Source: JAYWGN01 sp043778255 (lineage in GTDB: Bacteria > Bacteroidota > Bacteroidia > Chitinophagales > Chitinophagaceae). Taken from it: a stretch of 64,000 bases of DNA. This document shows positions 46,640-55,671 of this stretch, piece by piece (the first letter of the stretch is position 1; every line of letters begins with the position of its first letter). The notes under the pieces were generated by a model that saw only the letters and a program-made list of their open reading frames with translations, did not search any database and was not told the origin of the DNA. The DNA is taken from positions 1-64,000 of the forward strand of contig JAYWGN010000001.1 of NCBI GenBank assembly GCA_043778255.1. Direction: 5' to 3'. The translations under genes were made by a program, and so were the position numbers.

Positions 46640-48892
46640 CTAATACCTTAAGCTCACCCCTACACCATACCCCATATCACTATCGTAATGTGTAGAGAGT
46701 GCAATATTTTTTGTAACAATATATTTTAACCCAGCCATATATTCCTTATCAGTATTGTACATAAGGCTCATACGTAATCGTTTTGCTACGGGTATATCTT
46801 CTCGCCTTAATTGTATACGTAAGTTGCCGTTGGCAAATAATTCAGTTTGCAACTTTACTAACATGGGTAGTGTATATTCCACACCTATGCTAAATAAGGA
46901 TCGGTTGTCTTTAGTATTAGCTTGCCCAAAATTAGTAGTTGCTTTTTCATCAATACCGTTGGTTCTTTTACGCCAATCAAACCCCACAAAAGGCATAAGC
47001 CATTGCATTTTGCCAATGTACCTACCTAGGTGAGTTTCCGTTTCTTGCCCATGCTGTGCAGTATAGCCCAATCGCCATTCTGTAGCCAATTGCCACCTTG
47101 TATTGGCTATCATTAGTTTACCGTCGTTACCATTAGTGGCTATATCGTTTTCGGCCATTAGGTGTATCATTTTATCGTCGGCATATAATTTTCGTTGTGC
47201 CAGTTTTGGGTTGGGTATTTCGGGGTTGGGTGCTTGGTTTTGGTAGCTCATTATTCTGCCCATACCACCCATCATGTGGTACAGTACGTGGCAGTGAAAG
47301 TACCAGTCGCCTTCTGCATTGGCGTTAAACTCCAAGGTATCGGTTTCCATTGGCATAATGTCTACAATGTTTTTAAGCGGAGCATAATCGCCTTGTCCGT
47401 TTAGTAACCTAAAGTCGTGGCCATGCAAGTGCATAGGGTGCCGCATCATAGAGCCGTTGTACAATATGAGCCTTACATTCTCTCCTTTTTTTATTAATAT
47501 TTTTTCCGCTTCAGATATTACTTTGTTGTTTAAACTCCATACATATCGGTTCATATTGCCCGATAGTTCAAAACGTAAGGTTTTCACTTCTAACCCCAAA
47601 GAGGGGATTGGAAGGCTAGTATTTTTAGTAGCTTTAAGCATTGAATAGTTAAGTGTAGTAGGGCTTTCTTCCCCTCCTTTGGTAGGGTCAGGGGTGGCTT
47701 CAGGGTACATTACAGTATTCATATCCATTTGGTTGAGGCTCATACTCATGCCCATATCATTAAGGTTGCCATTCATTTTCATCATGCCATTCATCATCTT
47801 CATACCTTCAAAATATTTTAGCTTTGGCAGTGGGCTTGTTAATTGCTTAATGCCATTGCCTATATAAATGGAAGCCGATTTGGTACGATCCTCCGAAGTG
47901 GCTAAAAATTCGTAAGCCGTGTTATCATTTGGTATAGTAACTACTACATCATAAGTTTCCGATACGGCTATTATTAACCTATCCACCTCTACAGGTTCTA
48001 CATCGTTACCATCGTTAGCCACTACTGTTATTTTGCCACCGGCATAAGTAAGCCAAAAGTAGGTAGATGCTCCTCCGTTTGAAATACGAAGACGTACTTT
48101 GTCGCCAGCCTTAAAAGACCTTACCCCCAAGGGAAGAACAAAAGAAGATTCACTTTTTCCATTAATTAAAAAATTATTGTAATACACATCGCTTACATCC
48201 ATTGCAGTCATCCGTTTCCACTCGTTGGTAACTTTTGTTTTAAAATATCCCTGCTGTATTGCTTCTGCATAGCTTTGGGTTGTACCTTTTTGTATAGCAA
48301 ACCAGTCTGTTGCATTGTGTAACATTCGGTCTACATTTTCGGGTTTCATATCTGTCCATTCGCTAAGTATTATTGGTAGTGTAGGCAGGTCGTCTATACC
48401 TTTTCTATATGTAGCATCGCCCTTTGCAATGTTCAAAGTAGAGGGCACTTTTTTGTTCATTATAAAGCTACCGTACATGCCTATTTGCTCCTGCAACCCT
48501 GTGTGGCTATGGTACCAATGTGTGCCATGCTGTATTATAGCAAAGCGGTACAGGTAAGTACTATGGGGCTTTATAGGCATTTGTGTAAGGTAAGGTACAC
48601 CATCGTATCGGTTGGGTAGCAGCAAGCCATGCCAGTGCAAAGAGGTTGCTTCGTTCATTTGGTTGTGTACATATATTTCTGCTGTATCACCTTCGGTAAA
48701 TGTGAGTGTGGGCATGGGTATTTGCCCATTTACTGCAATAGCCCTTTTTTGTTTGCCTGTATAATTTACTGTGGTGTCATTTACATATAAGTCGTACCTC
48801 ACTATTTTTTGTGCCTGCACAGTATATAATGTAAGTAATAATAATGCTGCTATTGGCAACATTTTTTTACAAAAAGTTTTTTGAATATCCAT
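46640..48892 (-). CDS. Multicopper oxidase with C-terminal barrel-like extension
   Basis: The 750-residue secreted protein has a signal peptide ending TVQAQ. The cupredoxin part (30-580) carries copper motifs HWHG, HWYHSH, HPMHLHGHDF and FHCHVLYHMMGG, so type 1, 2 and 3 coppers are present, as in CopA/PcoA. A Met-rich segment (MKMMNGMMKMNGNLNDMGMSMS) near 380-410 could bind Cu(I). Residues 600-750 are beta-rich and end in GVSLRY, resembling CopB outer-membrane barrels rather than an oxidase. It is the distal gene of the copper block and probably detoxifies Cu(I). Confidence 0.9.
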   Translation of the reverse strand: MDIQKTFCKKMLPIAALLLLTLYTVQAQKIVRYDLYVNDTTVNYTGKQKRAIAVNGQIPMPTLTFTEGDTAEIYVHNQMNEATSLHWHGLLLPNRYDGVPYLTQMPIKPHSTYLYRFAIIQHGTHWYHSHTGLQEQIGMYGSFIMNKKVPSTLNIAKGDATYRKGIDDLPTLPIILSEWTDMKPENVDRMLHNATDWFAIQKGTTQSYAEAIQQGYFKTKVTNEWKRMTAMDVSDVYYNNFLINGKSESSFVLPLGVRSFKAGDKVRLRISNGGASTYFWLTYAGGKITVVANDGNDVEPVEVDRLIIAVSETYDVVVTIPNDNTAYEFLATSEDRTKSASIYIGNGIKQLTSPLPKLKYFEGMKMMNGMMKMNGNLNDMGMSMSLNQMDMNTVMYPEATPDPTKGGEESPTTLNYSMLKATKNTSLPIPSLGLEVKTLRFELSGNMNRYVWSLNNKVISEAEKILIKKGENVRLILYNGSMMRHPMHLHGHDFRLLNGQGDYAPLKNIVDIMPMETDTLEFNANAEGDWYFHCHVLYHMMGGMGRIMSYQNQAPNPEIPNPKLAQRKLYADDKMIHLMAENDIATNGNDGKLMIANTRWQLATEWRLGYTAQHGQETETHLGRYIGKMQWLMPFVGFDWRKRTNGIDEKATTNFGQANTKDNRSLFSIGVEYTLPMLVKLQTELFANGNLRIQLRREDIPVAKRLRMSLMYNTDKEYMAGLKYIVTKNIALSTHYDSDMGYGVGVSLRY

Positions 48893-48916
48893 TTTAATAT
48901 TTTCATTTGGGGGTAG

Positions 48917-49639
48917 TTAAATAATTTTTAAGAGCATTATTGCACTCATGGCAATCATTAATGCATCTTCTATAATGGTAACGGTACTCATAGGCAAGTT
49001 AAATACTGCACCAAGGCAGGCACATTGTATTTTTTGCTTATTAAGCACAGTTTTTACCACACCAATTATGCTTATACTCATTACCATTAGTGTGGCTATG
49101 TTTGTTATTAGTGCATTGTAATTAATGAGGTAAGCCAAGCTAAGTAGCAACTCTATAATGGCATAAGCATATCCCCAGTTTTTGTACCGCATTGCTACCA
49201 CATCGTACATGGCATAGCTATCGGCAAAGCCCTTAAGGTTAAGCAGTTTAAAAAATGAAAAAACCAAAAAGAAACCTGCCATAAAGTGTCGCATTGCTTC
49301 CATCCAATTAAATGTTTCATTTTTTAATTGTATAAGCAAACTTACTAGTGTTATATAGGCAAATATGAGTAGTATGGGTTTGTAAGTGCTAAGCCAACCT
49401 TGTGTTTGTTCGGCTATTTCATTGTGTTGGGTTGCTGTAATTTTATATCTACTATCTTTTTCATTTAAAGCTTTTTGAAAATCACCAATAGCAATATGTT
49501 TATCCATAGTAATTGTGGCTGAATTTTCAACTTTTGAAACTTCTACATTGGTTACATTAGGCATCAACAGTAAGGCCGATTTTATTGTAGCTTCGCAGCT
49601 ACTACAAGTCATGCCGGTTAGGCTATAGGTGTGGGTCAT
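48917..49639 (-). CDS. HMA-domain plus MauE/DoxX-like membrane protein
   Basis: The 240-residue protein begins with a heavy-metal-associated domain (GMTCSSCEATIKSALL, CxxC near residues 12-15). After residue 85 come four or five membrane helices of the MauE/DoxX kind, including YDVVAMRYKNWGYAYAIIELLLS. The plan suggests a membrane protein that takes copper from a chaperone-like domain; the exact reaction is not known. It lies 24 bp upstream of the multicopper oxidase gene in the same direction. Confidence 0.85.
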   Translation of the reverse strand: MTHTYSLTGMTCSSCEATIKSALLLMPNVTNVEVSKVENSATITMDKHIAIGDFQKALNEKDSRYKITATQHNEIAEQTQGWLSTYKPILLIFAYITLVSLLIQLKNETFNWMEAMRHFMAGFFLVFSFFKLLNLKGFADSYAMYDVVAMRYKNWGYAYAIIELLLSLAYLINYNALITNIATLMVMSISIIGVVKTVLNKQKIQCACLGAVFNLPMSTVTIIEDALMIAMSAIMLLKII

Positions 49640-49652
49640 TTTTTATTTTTTT

Positions 49653-49693
49653 TTAAAAAAGCAGTTTTATAGAATTCTCCTATAAAACTGCTT
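49653..49693 (-). terminator. Hairpin terminator in the copper block
   Basis: A perfect 14-bp stem (AAGCAGTTTTATAG at 49659-49672 with its complement at 49680-49693) is followed on the minus strand by six T. It would end or attenuate transcription from 49721 before the HMA/MauE gene. Confidence 0.85.
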
Positions 49694-49720
49694 ACACAAA
49701 CCATTACATTTTTATACCAG

Positions 49721-50119
49721 TTATTTTTTTTTCACTAGTGCCATTCCGCATTTACTGCACTTACCTGGTTTTTTGCTGGTTACCTCTGGGTGCATAGGGC
49801 AACTGTACATTTTTGCCGACATTTCTTTCATTTTATCGGTACACATTTTGCCACTCATTTCCATACAATCACCATCTTTCATCTTCACTTTTGTACCGTC
49901 TTTCATAATGCATTCGCCGTTAGCCATACACTTAGTTCCGTTTTTCATTGTTACGGTTTTTGTCATAGGCATTGCTTTACCTTTTTTCATTACCATCATT
50001 TTACCATCTTTCATCGTGCAGCAATCTTTCATTTGTGCCGTTGCTGTATTAGCCCCAAGTGATAATGCTATTACAAGTATAGCTGTTGCAAATGCTGTAA
50101 ACATTTTATTCCTTTTCAT
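49721..50119 (-). CDS. Secreted heavy-metal-binding protein with DUF6799-like repeats
   Basis: From the ATG at 50119 the protein has 132 residues: a signal peptide (MFTAFATAILVIALSLG), Met/Lys/Asp repeats (MKDGKMMVMKKG, MKNGTKCMANGECIMKDG) of the DUF6799 type, and a C-terminal heavy-metal-binding motif YSCPMHPEV…CSKCGMALV. The many Met and Cys suit Cu(I) binding outside the cytoplasm. A start at 50158 would place an unrelated 13 residues before the signal peptide. It lies in the copper block. Confidence 0.85.
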   Translation of the reverse strand: MKRNKMFTAFATAILVIALSLGANTATAQMKDCCTMKDGKMMVMKKGKAMPMTKTVTMKNGTKCMANGECIMKDGTKVKMKDGDCMEMSGKMCTDKMKEMSAKMYSCPMHPEVTSKKPGKCSKCGMALVKKK

Positions 50120-50242
50120 AATATTAAGTTTTTTTTCTTCAGTATTGCTGTTGCCCAATTTTTCAGTTTCGCTGTTACCCGATTTTTTTTACTTTATTTT
50201 TTGCAATAAAAAGTATAAAAAGTAAGTTTTATTTTTTTTAAA

Positions 50243-50560
50243 TTACATTGTTTTACAAGCTTCAGCACATTTTTTGCAAGTTTCGGCACAGTTTTTACAA
50301 CAGTTATGAGCAGCTAGTTTTTCGCATTCGGCTGCACAAGCATTGCATATTTGCTCACACAATACACTTAATGCCTTTGCAAAAGCCGAGCCTCTTGCTT
50401 CAAACCTTGCACACAATGTGCAAATGTCGGCACAATCTCGGCATAGGGCTATACATTTTAAATGTGCTGCATCGTTCATACCTATACAATGTGTGGCACA
50501 ACTTTCGCATTCAATGGCACAAGCCAAGCATACGTCAATACAATTTTTTGAATTTTCCAT
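50243..50560 (-). CDS. Four-helix-bundle copper storage protein (Csp/DUF326-like)
   Basis: The 105-residue protein has about twenty Cys, mostly spaced C-x2-C or C-x3-C on amphipathic helices (CIDVCLACAIECESCATHC, then CIALCRDCADICTLC). This is the Csp pattern, in which Cys thiolates line a four-helix bundle and hold many Cu(I) ions. No signal peptide is present, so it is a cytosolic Csp3-type store. It is part of the minus-strand copper block. Confidence 0.92.
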   Translation of the reverse strand: MENSKNCIDVCLACAIECESCATHCIGMNDAAHLKCIALCRDCADICTLCARFEARGSAFAKALSVLCEQICNACAAECEKLAAHNCCKNCAETCKKCAEACKTM

Positions 50561-50659
50561 AATTAAGTTTGTTTATTGTGAACAGTATTATTCACCTAGC
50601 AAAAGTGGCTTTATTCTAATTGCTTATTGTTACACAACCTTGCTTATATATTGTATAAT

Positions 50660-51220
50660 TTACAGTTCCTCTATTGGGTTTCGGTTTTTGATTTTTAGTT
50701 TTTTAAAATGTGTAGCCGTTAATCCCAATACTTTTTTAAACTGTTTACTTAAATGTGCTACACTTTTATAATTAAGCCTATAGGCAATTTCGCTTAACGA
50801 AAGTTCATCGTATATCAGTAATTCTTTTGCCCTTTCAATTTTTTGTACAATGTAATAATGCTCAATTGTAGTGCCATGCAGCTCTGTAAAAAGATTGCTT
50901 AAGTAATGATAATTTTGGTGCAGTTTTTCACTTATATACTCCGATAAATTTATCACCAAAGCCTCCTCTGTGTGGTGTACCAATGTTACAATTAGCGTTT
51001 TTATTTTTTCAATGGTTTGGCTTCGCTTATCATCTAATATATCAAAGCCTATTGCTTGTAAATTTTGTAGTAAAATATCCCTCACACAATCAATAGTTGT
51101 TTCTATAATTTCAATTTCGCCTAACTCAATATGTGTGGGGTGCAGCCCAAGTTTTTCTAACTCGGCTTTTACAACTATTTTACAACGACTGCATACCATA
51201 TTTTTTATAAATAATTTCAT
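50660..51220 (-). CDS. AraC-family regulator with an N-terminal metal-binding-like domain
   Basis: The 186-residue protein starts like an HMA domain (MKLFIKNMVCSRCKIVVKAELEKLG; CxxC at residues 10-13) and continues to about residue 75 with a ferredoxin-like pattern. Residues 95-180 form an AraC helix-turn-helix pair (LSLSEIAYRLNYKSVAHLSKQFKKVLG). It is therefore a likely one-protein copper sensor and regulator of the surrounding block. The metal identity is inferred from context. Confidence 0.88.
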   Translation of the reverse strand: MKLFIKNMVCSRCKIVVKAELEKLGLHPTHIELGEIEIIETTIDCVRDILLQNLQAIGFDILDDKRSQTIEKIKTLIVTLVHHTEEALVINLSEYISEKLHQNYHYLSNLFTELHGTTIEHYYIVQKIERAKELLIYDELSLSEIAYRLNYKSVAHLSKQFKKVLGLTATHFKKLKIKNRNPIEEL

Positions 51221-51236
51221 GTGTAGTTATGTTTCT

Positions 51237-51935
51237 CTATTTTTTTATAAGCTGGTAGCGAAATATAATACTGGCAAATAACTTGGCTAATTTATCTTTA
51301 GGAGCATTTAAAACCGATTGTGTATCATTGGCCTTCCAATCATTTTTGGTAAAGCTATTGAGGTAACCTACTTGCAACCCTACCGAGTTTTTAAGTTTTT
51401 TGTTACTTTGTATTACTACCTGCAAACCAAACCTGTACAATGCAAAGGCATTGCTAAATTGTAAGTTGCCAATAAGCTGTTGGTTATTATTGCTACCTAA
51501 CAAACTATCAAAGGGTACGGTAGATAAATCCTTATTTAATTTTACCTTAAACTTTTCAAAACCCAAGCCCACAAAGGGATTTACTGTAATAGTTTTTACC
51601 TTATATACAGGAAATAAAACATCAACCGAGCCACCTAAAAAATTAATACTTGTACTCCGTTTGTTTCTATTACCGCTTAGGCTATTGCCAGCATTAAGGT
51701 TATAACTTATAGCTACTTTTTTGTAATTGGTAATAAAGCCAAAATCTAGTGTACCCGTACTGTTTTTTGTTTGTTGGTACATTGGGTTAGCTGCTATTCG
51801 TTTATTTATAGCAGTAAACTGCTGAAAGCTTATGCCATGTGAATGGTATAAGTATCGTTTTACTTGTTTAGTTTTTTGTGCAGTAGTGGTGGTTGCCCAT
51901 ACAAGTAAGGGCATTACAATTGTAATAAATTTCAT
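51237..51935 (-). CDS. Outer-membrane beta-barrel-like protein
   Basis: The 232-residue protein has a signal peptide (MKFITIVMPLLVWATTTTAQ) and then alternating hydrophobic strands ending in an aromatic/hydrophobic C-terminus (FASIIFRYQLIKK), as in small 8-stranded barrels. It ends 17 bp before the AraC gene starts, so the two may share a transcript. Its role in copper handling is inferred from position only. Confidence 0.65.
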   Translation of the reverse strand: MKFITIVMPLLVWATTTTAQKTKQVKRYLYHSHGISFQQFTAINKRIAANPMYQQTKNSTGTLDFGFITNYKKVAISYNLNAGNSLSGNRNKRSTSINFLGGSVDVLFPVYKVKTITVNPFVGLGFEKFKVKLNKDLSTVPFDSLLGSNNNQQLIGNLQFSNAFALYRFGLQVVIQSNKKLKNSVGLQVGYLNSFTKNDWKANDTQSVLNAPKDKLAKLFASIIFRYQLIKK

Positions 51936-52083
51936 GTATAAGGTGTATTAATTTTTATGTTGCCAATTACATGTACTCCATATCACTGGTGGGTTGGCTA
52001 TCCAATAATTAGTTATTATATAAGGCTAACATGTAGTAAAATGTATAGCTACAACCAAGTTGTAGCTATACTTACAAAGCAAA

Positions 52084-52935
52084 TTATTTTATGGTTTCTA
52101 CTGTTTTGCCACAGCTCAACATCATACTACCGTAGTAGGGGTTTTTAATGGCACTTTCTTTACTTAACCAATTAGCACCCTTACCATCGTTGTACATGGG
52201 GCAATTATCGTAGTACACAGTTTCGGTAGGCTTAGCTACTTTTATAAGGGCATATATATTTTTAGAAAGTGTGGTAAAATGATCTCTTTGGTGAGCCACA
52301 TCTTTCGATTCATTTATATGTGAAGCATCTGTTTTTAGGTCATTTATAACCTTCATCCATACATTGTGTGCAGCTGTTGTTAACTTTTCCATTTTTACAG
52401 CAGTTATAGCCGTTAGCAAATCTTTACCTTTTGCATTTGCTAAGTTGTTGTCAGTTTTTACTAGTGCATCTTTTAAGGCAAAGTAAGCATTGTACACAGG
52501 TTGCAGCATATTTTCTGCATTATTGGCTGTTGTTGTTGGGGTTACTTTATCGTCTACTTTAGGCATTTCCAATTTTGCACTTACGGCTGGTTTACTAGCC
52601 CTATCGTACTGGCAGCAACCTGGCAACTTATTATAAACTGCATCGGGTGCCAAATAGTTATCGCTATCATAACCTGCTAAGGCTATTTTTTTAAGTATAG
52701 CATCTTTGTTTGTTTTGCCTGCATCGTAAGTAATGGTAGCCATTTTGGTATCTTTATTCCAATCCACTTTCGATACATTTTTAAGCTTCCCAGCTTTTTC
52801 AATAGTTGTTTCACACATGCCACAGTTGCCGTATACTTTTACAGTTTCTGTTGTAGCATTTTTTATTTGTGCAGTACAAGCTGCAGTTGATAACACCATA
52901 GTAAGTGCTACCAATATTTTTGATATTGATTTCAT
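52084..52935 (-). CDS. HMA plus DUF3347 secreted protein
   Basis: The 283-residue protein (ATG at 52935) has a signal peptide with a lipobox-like TAACTAQ, an HMA domain (VYGNCGMCETTIEKAGKL), and a C-terminal DUF3347 domain with YDNCPMYNDGKGANWLS and NPYYGSMMLSCG, whose Cys, Met and His may bind metal. Such proteins often accompany CusB-like efflux components in Bacteroidota. The 16-residue upstream extension to 52983 precedes the signal peptide and was dropped. Likely a periplasmic copper carrier. Confidence 0.85.
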   Translation of the reverse strand: MKSISKILVALTMVLSTAACTAQIKNATTETVKVYGNCGMCETTIEKAGKLKNVSKVDWNKDTKMATITYDAGKTNKDAILKKIALAGYDSDNYLAPDAVYNKLPGCCQYDRASKPAVSAKLEMPKVDDKVTPTTTANNAENMLQPVYNAYFALKDALVKTDNNLANAKGKDLLTAITAVKMEKLTTAAHNVWMKVINDLKTDASHINESKDVAHQRDHFTTLSKNIYALIKVAKPTETVYYDNCPMYNDGKGANWLSKESAIKNPYYGSMMLSCGKTVETIK

Positions 52936-53033
52936 TTTGTAATTTTTATTGTTTGTAATGTACTTTAATTTATAGTACTTCAATGTACTATTTTGTAAGC
53001 TATATAATTAGCATAATATGGGCTGTAGTTGCC

Positions 53034-53408
53034 TTATAATAAGCTTATATTGGGTGGCACCCATATACTATAAAAGCCAGAAGTAAGGTAGGCATTAACA
53101 TAGTAATAGTTCTGCTTTGTAGGTAGGTAGCCCATATGCTGTGTTACCAATTGTATAGCATTAAGTATACAGTAACTAAAGTTTGCAGTAGGGCAAGGGC
53201 AAGTTTTATCTTTACATTTACCATCACAACCTTTATGGTTTTTTGTACTGTGTTTATTGCTTTTACAGCAATGTTGCTGCTCATTTTTAACAGTACTTTT
53301 ATTACTAGTACAAGTAGTAGTTTTTTTTGAACCACATGCCAATACACTACTTGGGGTAAGTGCTATGCTAAGCGTAATTATAATTAATATGTAAACCGAT
53401 TTAAACAT
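53034..53408 (-). CDS. Small Cys/Lys-rich exported protein
   Basis: The 124-residue protein has a signal peptide ending VLACG (possible lipobox), then a low-complexity Cys/Lys/His/Ser region (CCKSNKHSTKNHKGCDGKC, CPCP) and a hydrophobic C-terminal part. The Cys/His content suits metal binding. It is the first gene of the minus-strand copper block. No defined family. Confidence 0.65.
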   Translation of the reverse strand: MFKSVYILIIITLSIALTPSSVLACGSKKTTTCTSNKSTVKNEQQHCCKSNKHSTKNHKGCDGKCKDKTCPCPTANFSYCILNAIQLVTQHMGYLPTKQNYYYVNAYLTSGFYSIWVPPNISLL

Positions 53409-53527
53409 TTGTATTGTTGTAAAGATACAAATTTAACCATGTTAATCAGCTGTTAATTATTCACTATAATTAGGTGTAGGGTATTTTGGTTTAGCTATTA
53501 CACTAGCTATTGCAACATTTCTTTTAG

Positions 53528-53564
53528 TTTTATGGTAAAATGCAATGGCCATTATTTTCCCAAA
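53528..53564. repeat. Direct repeat 4, left copy
   Basis: These 37 bases are identical to 56868-56904 at 36 positions and lie upstream of the R-M genes. The core includes the palindrome AATGGCCATT. Confidence 0.93.
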
Positions 53565-53736
53565 ATTCCCCCAATTATTTATTGTCGAAAATATACCTAA
53601 GCTGAGAATATGTAGGGTAAAAAAATTTTATTTATAAAAACTGAATTTTGGATGTGTAATAACTTTTAAGGAAGTTAAGCTTATTGTTTAAACTAAAGAT
53701 TGCAAAAAAATTGCAATTAGACAATAAATAAAGTAA

Positions 53737-53769
53737 TTTGACTTTAGAAACATAAAATAACTATATTTG
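53737..53769 (+). promoter_or_regulatory. Promoter of the N6 methyltransferase gene
   Basis: A TTTG -33 box (53737-53740) and TATATTTG -7 element (53762-53769) are separated by 21 bases, a good match to the Bacteroidota consensus. The ATG follows 24 bases later. Confidence 0.7.
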
Positions 53770-53793
53770 TTGCTTATAGTCAACAGTTTAAAA

Positions 53794-55671
53794 ATGATTA
53801 ATAAAGCAATACTAAATGAATTAATTAGCACACAAGACCTAAAATGTCTTGAACAACATTTGATATTTTCTTATTTGACCAATAACAAACTCGACTTTAC
53901 TAAAAGCCCTATCCTATCTGACTATTTTAATAATTTTGAGCAAAATACAAAGTTATTTTTTGATACATCAGCTTTAGAAATAGAAACAATCAAAGACCTT
54001 GAAAAACATTTGGAACTTATTATACCGCAGACTGACCGCAAATTGAATGGTGCTTTTTTTACACCAGACTACATTATTGATTTTATAATCAACGAAGTAA
54101 AACCACAAAAAAACCATAAGAATCTTGACCCTAGCTGTGGTTGTGGCGCTTTTTTAATTGGACTTACAGAATACTACAAAAACACTTTCGGAAATACAAT
54201 TAAAAGCATTTTAAAAGAAAACATTTATGGTTCGGACATTCTTGAATACAATATACATCGGACGAAATTAATATTGACTGTATATGCTTTACAAAACGGA
54301 GAAGTTTTAAGAGAAACAGATTTTAATTTATACCACCAAGACAGCTTAAAAGCTAATTGGAGTTTACAGTTTGATAATATTGTAGGTAACCCTCCTTATG
54401 TGAAATTTCAAGACCTTTCTAACGAAAGCAGAGATTATTTAGTAAAGAATTGGACAACAGTAGAGGGCGGAAGTTTCAATCTTTATTTTGCATTTTTTGA
54501 ATTGGGTTATAAACTTTTAACACCAACAGGTAAATTAGGCTACATAACACCAAACAATTATTTTACATCATTGGCAGGCGAGTCAATTCGCAGATATTTC
54601 CAACAAAAAAAATGTGTAACAAGAATTATTGATTTTACACACAAAAAAGTTTTTGATGCACAAACCTATACTGCACTTACTTTTTTAAACAAACAACAAA
54701 ATGAAGCCATCACTTTTGACAGATTAAAGGAAGGTTACAACCCAAAAGATTTTTTGCCTATTGCAAACGGGTCACCAAATTACCTAATTGATTTAAATCC
54801 CAAAAAATGGCGGCTGCTAAAATCTGATGAGCAAAAAAACATAAAGACAATTGAAACTATTGGCACACCAATAAGTAAACTTTTTGACATTTGTGTAGGT
54901 ATTGCCACACTAAAAGATGATGTTTTTTTTATTGATGGTAGCAACTCTAAAAATGGTTGCTATTTAAAAAAAACAGCCAAAGGAATTTTTGAAATTGAAA
55001 AGGAAGCAACAAAACCAGTTTACAAAATATCTGACTTCAGCAACCAAGATGAAGCACAGAAAAATTCAAAGAAAATTATTTGCCCTTACAATATAAAAAA
55101 CGGAGTAGCAACACCAATTTCCGAAACTGATTTTAAAAAAAAGTTTCCAAAATGTTACGCTTACCTACTTACCGAAAAAGAAGCTTTATCAACCCGAGAC
55201 AAAGGGAAAGTAAATTTTGAACCATTTTTTGTTTGGGGCAGAACACAAGCTTTAACAAAAAAGGGAAAGAAAATATTAAACCCAACATTTAGCAGAGAAC
55301 CACGTTTTTTGCTAATTGAAGAAGAAGATGCTTTTTTTACAAACGGTTACGGCATTTATTTTCGTGAACAAAAAAGTCAAAAATCATTGTTTGTCGACAC
55401 ATCAAACCCAATAACAAGAGTTGATAATATTGATGTAGTTCAAAAAATACTTAATTCATGTTTAATGCAATATTATGTGAGCAAAACTAGTGTTGCAATA
55501 GAGGGTGGTTATCCTTGTTATCAAAAGAATTTTATAGAAAAATTTTCAATTCCAGAGCTTTCAAATTTAGAAATTGAAACATTACGGTTACTAAAAGAGC
55601 AAAATGAAATTGACGATTTTTTAATTAACAAATATCAACTTAAAATATTAAGTCCAAACCTTTGTTCATAA
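53794..55671 (+). CDS. Type II N6-adenine DNA methyltransferase (Eco57I/TaqI-like)
   Basis: From the ATG at 53794 the protein has 625 residues; a TTG at 53767 would lie on the promoter. Motif I is LDPSCGCGAFL and motif IV is NPPYVKF, typical of gamma-class adenine methyltransferases. The C-terminal 300 residues are a TaqI-type specificity domain. It overlaps the convergent endonuclease gene by 37 bp. It protects host DNA from the neighbouring endonuclease. AT-rich codon use (AAA, ATT, TTT) marks it as acquired. Confidence 0.93.
   Translation: MINKAILNELISTQDLKCLEQHLIFSYLTNNKLDFTKSPILSDYFNNFEQNTKLFFDTSALEIETIKDLEKHLELIIPQTDRKLNGAFFTPDYIIDFIINEVKPQKNHKNLDPSCGCGAFLIGLTEYYKNTFGNTIKSILKENIYGSDILEYNIHRTKLILTVYALQNGEVLRETDFNLYHQDSLKANWSLQFDNIVGNPPYVKFQDLSNESRDYLVKNWTTVEGGSFNLYFAFFELGYKLLTPTGKLGYITPNNYFTSLAGESIRRYFQQKKCVTRIIDFTHKKVFDAQTYTALTFLNKQQNEAITFDRLKEGYNPKDFLPIANGSPNYLIDLNPKKWRLLKSDEQKNIKTIETIGTPISKLFDICVGIATLKDDVFFIDGSNSKNGCYLKKTAKGIFEIEKEATKPVYKISDFSNQDEAQKNSKKIICPYNIKNGVATPISETDFKKKFPKCYAYLLTEKEALSTRDKGKVNFEPFFVWGRTQALTKKGKKILNPTFSREPRFLLIEEEDAFFTNGYGIYFREQKSQKSLFVDTSNPITRVDNIDVVQKILNSCLMQYYVSKTSVAIEGGYPCYQKNFIEKFSIPELSNLEIETLRLLKEQNEIDDFLINKYQLKILSPNLCS

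Noticed and set aside
49773..50225. 150-codon plus-strand hydrophobic ORF
   Set aside because: Complement of Met/Lys-rich repeats of the metal-binding protein gene; the low-complexity His/Phe sequence is an artefact.
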